From Flavobacterium sp. (GTDB lineage Bacteria; Bacteroidota; Bacteroidia; Flavobacteriales; Flavobacteriaceae): a stretch of DNA of 6,139 nucleotides. The stretch is from assembly GCA_004296145.1 (NCBI GenBank), contig SEBM01000257.1, positions 1 to 6,139 of the forward strand, read 5' to 3'. This document shows positions 1-5,261 of this stretch, piece after piece. Both the position numbers and the translations under genes were made by a program. Positions within the stretch are counted from its first letter, which is position 1, and each line of letters starts with the position of its first letter. The notes under the pieces were generated by a model, which worked only from the letters and a program-made list of their open reading frames with translations, was not told the DNA's origin and ran no database searches.

Positions 1-53
1 ATTTTATTCGAATAAGTAAACTATTATTACTTTTTAATAAAAATACCGCTATC

Positions 54-100
54 AAAAAATATGAAAGCAATATTTCATAAAAAACAATTATTGAAATATT
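54..100 (-). terminator. Possible weak intrinsic terminator after the pectate lyase-methylesterase gene
   Basis: Reading the minus strand downstream of the stop codon at 136-138, a 7-bp perfect stem (TATGAAA / TTTCATA, 60-79, 6-nt loop) is followed directly by six T residues (59-54). A second, competing inverted repeat of 9 bp (AATATTTCA at 69-77, TGAAATATT at 92-100, 14-nt loop) overlaps it. Both stems are almost entirely A/T and therefore weak. Hairpin plus T-tract after the last gene of a gene run is the expected place for a terminator, but in DNA this AT-rich such structures also arise by chance. The rest of 1-135 shows no coding potential that I can support. Confidence 0.35.
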
Positions 101-135
101 CATTTTAATAATTAAAAATTATCTATCGGTTCTCT

Positions 136-2145
136 TTATTTAGAATACCAATTAGGAATTGAATCTTTTAAAATATTTTCTGTTGAATATTTTTCTGCTT
201 CCTTTTTTGAAAGCTGATGTGACCATGAAACTCTCTTCGTTGGTTGAAAGCCTTCTCCTTTATTATTGTATTCTGCGTAAAAAGCATTTTTTTCTGCTTC
301 AGGTTTTGACCAGTTTTCCCAACCTTCAGGTCTTATATGTTTTCCCATATCACAGCTGATGTAAACTGTTTTGGCATAAATTCGCCAGGGCCTTCCCAAA
401 TAAACTGCTGTTGCAGAAGGATCTGCTGTAAGTTTACAATTCTTAAAAACAAAACCGAACGCAGTTCCCTGTGGTGTTGAAGCGGCAGTGATATACGAAT
501 TCTTAATGCTGTGAATAACACAATTTTCAAATAAAGACGTTGCACCTCCAAAAATAAAATCAGTCGTTCCTTCTATATAACAATCTTTAAAATATTGTTT
601 TGCTTCTTTCCCCGACAAATACAACGTATCCTGATTTCCAGAAATAATGCAATTAGAAACCAAAGCGCGATTAGCAACGATCGATAAAGCAATTGCCTGA
701 CCTTTATCTCCTGAAGTATTTTTAATTGTTAAATTTGAAGCCGAAAAATCATCACCTTCCACTAAAACAGTATAAGTATAAAAAGTGCTGTTTCTACCCA
801 AATTGATTTTCGAAAAATTATCATCAAAAGCAATAATCGTATTTTCTTTACTTTCTCCAACAAAAGCCAGATTTGTATTCCATTCCGGAACTCTCACTTT
901 TTCAGTATAGATTCCGTTTTTAATAAAGATCGTAACTTTTTCATATGGGAAAGAAGGACTCGCATTTACTGCATCCTGAATTTTTGTAAAATCTCCAGAA
1001 CCATCCTGCGCTACTGTAAACGAATTATCTTTTTTTTTTGAAGCAGTTTCAACAGCAGAAACTTTGACACCATTTTTTACAGCCCAGCCTGCATATTTTT
1101 TCAGGACTTCTTTTGGTTCATCTGTATACCACGCATAACCGTTTCTGCGTTCAGAACCAATTTCATCCAAAGATTTCTTTTTGATTCCGTCGCGGTCGCA
1201 AAAGAAAGGTTCGTTTGTGTCAAGTTCCATAAATCTTGCCCAAAGCGGTGCCGCATTTTGGGTAACAATCATTTTTTTGTCAATGATTTTTCCGGCATCG
1301 TTCAAAACTCTTTTTTCTTCAAGATTGGTAATTTTCGTTTTTTCAAACCAATCCTTAGCACTTTTTACAGCAGTAATAATTTCCTGTGAAGGTTTTTCAA
1401 GAGACATTAATAACATCGTAATCTTTGCTGATTCTTTTCCGCTAAGCGAAGGAAGTTCATATGCCCTTGCTTTTGCCGGAACCAAAGTTACTTCGTCATG
1501 TTGTGCGCACCATACCGTTAAAACACCGTTTTGTTTGTATTGCGTTTTTAGAATACAATCAATTCCTTTATCGAAAGATTTCATAGCTTTTTCTACAATA
1601 TCTTTTGACGGTTTAATACTGTAAAAATTAGTTTCTTCACCAATTTCTTTCATCACATTCAGAATATTTACCATAGAATCGTCATTGTAGGTAATATGGG
1701 TATAATATCCTTTTTTTAACGGATAAAACTGTGGCCAGCCTCCATTATCATATTGTGCTTCAAACAGATAATTTAATCCTTTTAAAAATGATTCTTTGTA
1801 ACGTTCGTCTTTGACCTGAGCATACATTTTGGACATAAACAGCATTTCCTGACAAGTTGCTCCGTTATCTGTTGTCGTTTCAACAGCTGTTTTTTTGAGT
1901 GCAATTAAATCCTTTTGCTGTTGAGGAGTTAATTCCTGCTGCATTTGTATATTTTTTGGCCAGCCGCCAATATCTCTTTGATAAAGCAAAACATTATCTG
2001 CTATTTTTTTGGCTTCCGCCGAAGCAAACCAGGCTGCATCATTTTTACGAATAATATCCGGCCAGTTTTTATACGTATTCTGAGCATTCATTCCAACGCT
2101 TACCAATAACAATAATAGAATTATATTTTTTTTCAACTGAATCAT
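136..2145 (-). CDS. Secreted bifunctional pectate lyase (PL10) - pectin methylesterase (CE8)
   Basis: This 669-residue protein combines two enzymes acting on homogalacturonan. Residues 1-21 are a Sec signal peptide (KK, a run of I/L, likely cleavage after NA-21). Residues about 30-350 are a family 10 pectate lyase: GGWPKN at 60-65, TTDNGAT at 91-97, a second GGWPQFYP at 135-142, YNDDSMVNI at 153-161 and ARAYELPS at 226-233. R227 there is the probable catalytic base by analogy with the characterised Cellvibrio PL10 enzyme. A short lysine-rich linker (about 365-375) leads to a CE8 domain (about 376-660) with all expected residues: Q483 in GQAIAL, Q505/D506 in GNQDTLYL, nucleophile D529 in TDFIFG, and R585/W587 in LGRPWR. 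Both domains look full length and active. De-esterification by CE8 should create substrate for the lyase. The ATG at 2145 is chosen because the signal peptide starts there; it lies 6 bp after the GH43 stop, so the two are almost certainly co-transcribed. No type IX secretion tail is evident, suggesting a periplasmic enzyme. Domain assignment is firm; exact substrate preference is inferred. Confidence 0.93.
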   Translation of the reverse strand: MIQLKKNIILLLLLVSVGMNAQNTYKNWPDIIRKNDAAWFASAEAKKIADNVLLYQRDIGGWPKNIQMQQELTPQQQKDLIALKKTAVETTTDNGATCQEMLFMSKMYAQVKDERYKESFLKGLNYLFEAQYDNGGWPQFYPLKKGYYTHITYNDDSMVNILNVMKEIGEETNFYSIKPSKDIVEKAMKSFDKGIDCILKTQYKQNGVLTVWCAQHDEVTLVPAKARAYELPSLSGKESAKITMLLMSLEKPSQEIITAVKSAKDWFEKTKITNLEEKRVLNDAGKIIDKKMIVTQNAAPLWARFMELDTNEPFFCDRDGIKKKSLDEIGSERRNGYAWYTDEPKEVLKKYAGWAVKNGVKVSAVETASKKKDNSFTVAQDGSGDFTKIQDAVNASPSFPYEKVTIFIKNGIYTEKVRVPEWNTNLAFVGESKENTIIAFDDNFSKINLGRNSTFYTYTVLVEGDDFSASNLTIKNTSGDKGQAIALSIVANRALVSNCIISGNQDTLYLSGKEAKQYFKDCYIEGTTDFIFGGATSLFENCVIHSIKNSYITAASTPQGTAFGFVFKNCKLTADPSATAVYLGRPWRIYAKTVYISCDMGKHIRPEGWENWSKPEAEKNAFYAEYNNKGEGFQPTKRVSWSHQLSKKEAEKYSTENILKDSIPNWYSK
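1030..1039 (-). other. A10 homopolymer in the PL10-CE8 interdomain linker
   Basis: Ten consecutive A residues on the coding (minus) strand encode the end of S369 and K370-K372, between the lyase and esterase domains. Adding one A gives AGA TAA, an immediate stop; removing one A gives a stop (TAG) seven codons after the run's start frame changes. Either slip would therefore release the lyase domain alone. The run and the out-of-frame stops are read directly from the sequence; that slippage actually happens is inference. Confidence 0.6.
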
Positions 2146-2151
2146 TTTAAA

Positions 2152-3750
2152 TTATTTAGTTATTCTAAACCAATCAACTGCAACATTTCCCGAATCGTTT
2201 GTAACTTGCTGGCTCAGGGCAAAAAGACCTAGTTTTGCGCCAATCCATTTTCCTTCTTTTGACACAAAATCAGTACCAATTGATTGATATTTTTTATCGT
2301 CCAGACTGTAGAAAAAACTGCAAATTCCGCCTTTTTTGACTTTTACTCTTAAGTAAATGGTATTGTTTTCTATTAAAACAGGTTTTGTTTCTGTTTCGGA
2401 AATTGTTTTACCAAAAACTCCTGTTTTCTGATTGAGATATAATTTGCCATTAGTATTACTAAAACACAAATAACTATAATCTAATCCCATTATCAAAAGC
2501 CCGGTCGTTTCTCCGTTTAATCTCGAATTAAATGTCAGTTTTGTTGTCGCTGTAAATTCTTCGGCAGGAAACTTTTGCAAGAGCAAATTTGGTGCTTCAA
2601 AAATTTGTTTAGGATCTTTTGTAGTATTAATACAAAACAGATTCAAATATCCTGAACTTGTTGCGAAACCCCAATTAATCTGGGAGTTTGCCTGCCATTG
2701 CCATTGTAAACCTAATTTAGGCGAATTAAACTCATCTGATTCTGCCGGAACTTCTATTGGATATTTCTTTCCGACATTTGGTTTTTTGAAAGTTGTAACC
2801 GGTTCCCCAATTCCATTTTTATCAAAATCCTGTCCCATAACCGGCCAGTCATTTTCCCATTTCATTGGCTGAAGATGAACAATTCTTCCGTAAGCCCCTT
2901 TATCCTGAAAATGTATAAACCAGTCTTCACCGGTTTGTGTCTGAACCCAGGCACCCTGATGTGGTCCATTTATAGATGTAGATCCTTGCTCTAAAACTTT
3001 CTTCTTTTCATAAGGCCCCCAGACATTTTTTGATCTCAAAATCGTTTGCCAGCCCGTAGGAACTCCTCCAGCCGGAGCAAAAACATAATAATAATTATTT
3101 CGTTTATAGAACTTTGGACCTTCAATAGTGCCTTCACTTTCGTGTCCGTCAATAATCATTACCTCATCATTATTCGCTATAGTTCCTTCTTCATTCATAG
3201 TGCAAATAACCAACAGACTTTTTATCTGCGCACGGCTGCCTGCAAAAGCATTAACGAGATAAACCTTTCCATCATCATCCCATAACGGACTAGGATCGAT
3301 AAGTCCTAAACCTGCCTTTACCAAAACTGGCTCTGACCAGGGACCTTCGGCTTTTTTGGCTTTAATCATATAAATTCCGAAATCGGGATCTGGATAATAA
3401 ATATAAAATTCATTGTTATGAAAAGTAATACTTGGTGCCCAGACTCCGTTTCCGTGTTGTACTTTATTATATGTTTCAAATGGCGGCTGTTTGGCAAGCG
3501 CGTATCCGATAATTTTCCAGTTTACCAAATCTTTAGAATGCAAAATTGGTAATCCCGGAATACAGTTAAATGAAGAAGCTGTCATATAAAAATCATCTCC
3601 AACCCGAACAGCATCAGGATCCGAATAATCCGCATGAATAATCGGATTGGTGTATGTTCCGTCTCCATTATCAGGAATCCAGGCCTGAGAAAAATTCTTC
3701 TGGACTGAAAAAACAGAAAGGAGAAAAAAGATGATTTTTATGTTTTTCAT
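2152..3750 (-). CDS. Secreted GH43 glycosidase with C-terminal beta-sandwich domain
   Basis: This 532-residue protein begins with a Sec signal peptide (residues 1 to about 22). Residues about 30-320 form a five-bladed beta-propeller of glycoside hydrolase family 43. The three family catalytic acids are visible: base D44 in SDPDAVRVG, the pKa-modulating D152 in LIDPSPLW, and acid E210 in IEGPKFYK. Residues about 335-532 (from ESDEFNSPKLG to the terminal VDWFRI) match the concanavalin-like C-terminal domain found in beta-xylosidase-type GH43 enzymes, which can complete the active site or bind glycan. Family members are beta-xylosidases, alpha-L-arabinofuranosidases or galactan-active exo-enzymes. 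Between pectin-backbone enzymes, a role in trimming neutral side chains of rhamnogalacturonan or substituted galacturonan is the best inference, but the sugar released cannot be told from sequence. The start is fixed by the signal peptide; the gene is preceded by a 266-bp gap with a candidate promoter and a palindrome, and followed after 6 bp by the lyase-esterase gene. I did not assign a subfamily. Confidence 0.9.
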   Translation of the reverse strand: MKNIKIIFFLLSVFSVQKNFSQAWIPDNGDGTYTNPIIHADYSDPDAVRVGDDFYMTASSFNCIPGLPILHSKDLVNWKIIGYALAKQPPFETYNKVQHGNGVWAPSITFHNNEFYIYYPDPDFGIYMIKAKKAEGPWSEPVLVKAGLGLIDPSPLWDDDGKVYLVNAFAGSRAQIKSLLVICTMNEEGTIANNDEVMIIDGHESEGTIEGPKFYKRNNYYYVFAPAGGVPTGWQTILRSKNVWGPYEKKKVLEQGSTSINGPHQGAWVQTQTGEDWFIHFQDKGAYGRIVHLQPMKWENDWPVMGQDFDKNGIGEPVTTFKKPNVGKKYPIEVPAESDEFNSPKLGLQWQWQANSQINWGFATSSGYLNLFCINTTKDPKQIFEAPNLLLQKFPAEEFTATTKLTFNSRLNGETTGLLIMGLDYSYLCFSNTNGKLYLNQKTGVFGKTISETETKPVLIENNTIYLRVKVKKGGICSFFYSLDDKKYQSIGTDFVSKEGKWIGAKLGLFALSQQVTNDSGNVAVDWFRITK

Positions 3751-3766
3751 TTTTTACTTTTTAGTT

Positions 3767-3799
3767 AAACCCGACAGGTTTTAAAAACCTGTCGGGTTT
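3767..3799. repeat. Perfect 33-bp palindrome in the GH43 leader
   Basis: Two 16-bp arms (AAACCCGACAGGTTTT at 3767-3782 and its exact complement at 3784-3799) flank a single central A. As RNA this would form a strong stem with a GC-rich core (CCCGACAGG/CCTGTCGGG) and a small A/U loop. It ends 16 bp before the GH43 start codon. On neither strand is it followed immediately by a T-tract, so a classical intrinsic terminator is not clearly supported. From memory, palindromes with this AAACC-GACAGG core recur between genes in Flavobacterium genomes, making a dispersed intergenic repeat the leading explanation; an effect on translation or mRNA end protection is possible. Confidence 0.8.
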
Positions 3800-3838
3800 C
3801 CTGCTGAATATTTTTATTTTTAATTTATGTTATTTAGA

Positions 3839-3870
3839 CGAAAGTAGAAATCATACTAGTTGATCGCAAA
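3839..3870 (-). promoter_or_regulatory. Candidate Bacteroidota-type promoter for the GH43 / PL10-CE8 pair
   Basis: On the minus strand, TTTG (3870-3867) is followed, counting from its TTG, by 20 nt and then TACTTTCG (3846-3839). The Bacteroidota primary sigma factor recognises TTG near -33 and TAnnTTTG near -7; the spacing fits and the -7 box has one mismatch. Transcription would start near 3832, giving a leader of roughly 80 nt that contains the palindrome at 3767-3799. This is a pattern match in AT-rich DNA, so it is a candidate only; the pair could also be read through from the upstream GH105 genes. Confidence 0.33.
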
Positions 3871-3960
3871 GATGGTTACAATTAGGAATGGAGTCTCTAG
3901 TGCGATTTGCTTCGCCTATTCGCTATCGCTCGAGTCTCCTTATGTCGAAATGATAAAAGT
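3862..3960. repeat. Degenerate intergenic repeat-like segment
   Basis: This stretch is non-coding in both directions and less AT-rich than the flanking spacer. It contains two copies of GAGTCTC (3891-3897 and 3932-3938), a small GCGA/TCGC stem (3902-3915) and the string TTCGCTATCGCTCGAGTCTC. On the minus strand it reads CATTTCGACATAAGGAGACTCG. I recall similar strings (CATTTCGAC-nn-AGGAG, TTCGCTATCGCTCG) as dispersed intergenic repeats in flavobacterial genomes, but cannot confirm this here. No transposase or terminal inverted repeats are present, so it looks like a decayed repeat copy rather than an active element. Confidence 0.4.
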
Positions 3961-3974
3961 TGCTGTTCACTCAC

Positions 3975-4009
3975 AACTCATAACTTATAACTTATAACTC
4001 ATAACTCAA
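3975..4009. repeat. Heptamer tandem repeat (AACTYAT, five copies)
   Basis: Five head-to-tail 7-bp units run AACTCAT, AACTTAT, AACTTAT, AACTCAT, AACTCAA, preceded by a related CACTCAC and followed by an A9 tract (4008-4016) that reaches the GH105 stop codon. On the transcribed minus strand this is a U-run then ATGAGTT/ATAAGTT units. It lies just downstream of the complete GH105 gene. It has no coding capacity, and the units are far too short for a CRISPR array. It may vary in copy number between strains. Confidence 0.8.
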
Positions 4010-4016
4010 AAAAAAA

Positions 4017-5240
4017 CTATCTGTTCAACTCCAAAGCTGCCAAAATAAAAGGCCCTGTTGCTTTAGGATCGTTGTCTTTTTTTCTTTCGTTTACATAATA
4101 ATCATAAGAACCGTCACGATATGGATTTCCACCCAAACCAGCAACCTGACAACAGTTTGTCAATGTGATTCCGCCATCTTCATCTACTTTTTTGATCAGA
4201 ACTTTTGTTAATCCGTCAAAAGCTTTATTGGCTATTTTTTTATAGTTTGAAGGTAAATATCCTTTGTTCGCACCTTTTGCAAAAGCATAAGCAAACATAG
4301 ATGATCCTGAAGCTTCTAAGTAATTTTCTTTTTCGCCTCCTTTGTCTGTAACCTGATACCATAAACCCGATTTATCCTGATATTTTGCCAAAGCTGCAGA
4401 AGCACTGTTTAAATACTGAACCAGTTCTTTTTGTTTTGGATGGTCTTTTGGGAAATAATCCAAAACATCAACCAAAGCCATTACATACCAGCCTAAAGCT
4501 CTTGACCAGAAATTTGGTGAATTTCCTGTTTCTTTATTTGCCCATGGCATTTCTTTGCTTTCGTCCCAACCGTGATACAATAATCCTGTTTTTGGATCTG
4601 TTGCATGAAGCTGAATCAATTCAAATTGTTTCGCAATATCATCAAGGCTTTTTCCATTTTCAAAAGTAACGGTGTATTGTGCATAAAATGGTTCTCCCAT
4701 ATACAAACCGTCTAACCACATTTGGTTTGGGTAAATCTGTTTGTGCCAAAATCCACCGCTTGCCGTTCTTGGTTGTTCTGTTAATTGTTTGCGAATTTGC
4801 TGTAATGCCGTTAAATATTTCTCTTCTTTTGATGTTGCATAAATATCAAATAACAGACGGCCCGGAACGACTAAGTCAATATTGTATTTATCAAATTCAT
4901 ATGTTTTTATACTTCCGTCTGCCTGAACCAATTCATCAACATACGATCTTACATAAGCCTTATATCTCGGATCCGGATTTTTTTTATACAATTCTTCGAT
5001 TGAATGTAAAACGAGAGCGTGGACATAATCCCATTTTGGCTTTTTAGAATCGTCGAGCATATAACTTTCAGGATGGCGTTTCATCAAGGTCAAAGCCATT
5101 TTATCAGACCATTTTAAGTTTTTAGCAATTACTATATCTTTCTTGGCAGCTGGTTCCTGAGAAGTCACTTTACAACTTGTAAAAGCCATTGCGCAAATCA
5201 ATAAAACCGACATTAAGCTTTTCTTCCTGTTATTTTTCAT
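4017..5240 (-). CDS. GH105 unsaturated galacturonyl/rhamnogalacturonyl hydrolase, lipoprotein
   Basis: This 407-residue protein is a complete family 105 glycoside hydrolase, the YteR/YesR type that hydrolyses the 4,5-unsaturated uronic acid left at the non-reducing end by pectate or rhamnogalacturonan lyases. The N-terminus (KKSLMSVLLICAMAFTSC) is a lipoprotein signal with lipobox FTSC and lipidated C23; no acidic surface-export signal follows the cysteine, so anchoring on the periplasmic side is favoured. The (alpha/alpha)6-barrel spans about 45-405. Key motifs are YNIDLVVPGR (D122, matching YteR Asp88), QMWLDGLYM (D177, matching catalytic YteR Asp143), HGWDES at 223-228, FWSRALGW at 244-251, and NCCQVAGLGG at 362-371. 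All expected catalytic residues are present. It starts 21 bp after the stop of a paralogous GH105 gene, about 60% identical by hand alignment over some 210 residues, so the two are probably one transcript. The ATG at 5240 is the only start that keeps the whole signal peptide. Which uronide (galacturonan or rhamnogalacturonan-derived) it prefers is not readable here. Confidence 0.93.
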   Translation of the reverse strand: MKNNRKKSLMSVLLICAMAFTSCKVTSQEPAAKKDIVIAKNLKWSDKMALTLMKRHPESYMLDDSKKPKWDYVHALVLHSIEELYKKNPDPRYKAYVRSYVDELVQADGSIKTYEFDKYNIDLVVPGRLLFDIYATSKEEKYLTALQQIRKQLTEQPRTASGGFWHKQIYPNQMWLDGLYMGEPFYAQYTVTFENGKSLDDIAKQFELIQLHATDPKTGLLYHGWDESKEMPWANKETGNSPNFWSRALGWYVMALVDVLDYFPKDHPKQKELVQYLNSASAALAKYQDKSGLWYQVTDKGGEKENYLEASGSSMFAYAFAKGANKGYLPSNYKKIANKAFDGLTKVLIKKVDEDGGITLTNCCQVAGLGGNPYRDGSYDYYVNERKKDNDPKATGPFILAALELNR

Positions 5241-5261
5241 TTTAAAATATTTTAAATTCTA

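Noticed and set aside
4..15. 12-bp palindrome TTATTCGAATAA as an operator
   Set aside because: Short, AT-rich and located at the window edge with no known gene start nearby; chance occurrence is likely.
333..551. 72-codon minus-strand frame inside the CE8 region
   Set aside because: It is an alternate frame of the same strand as the CE8 domain, which is intact with all catalytic residues; it shows no family features.
1030..1039. A10 run as evidence of a broken (frameshifted) gene
   Set aside because: The frame is intact through the run and both domains are complete, so the gene is not a pseudogene as sequenced.
1181..1624. 147-codon open frame on the plus strand
   Set aside because: It lies wholly antisense to the PL10 coding region, whose catalytic motifs are clear; the translated peptide shows no recognisable domain and there is no leader or promoter.
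3767..3799. Palindrome as a classical Rho-independent terminator
   Set aside because: Neither strand has a T-tract directly after the stem, and it sits about 220 bp downstream of the GH105 stop yet only 16 bp before the next start codon.
3975..4009. CRISPR array
   Set aside because: Units are 7 bp, contiguous, and have no spacers; this is a simple tandem repeat.
4385..5047. Two plus-strand open frames opposite the complete GH105 gene
   Set aside because: They are antisense shadows of a well-conserved enzyme; similar frames appear opposite the paralogous GH105 (5546-6005), as expected when the sense strand is conserved.
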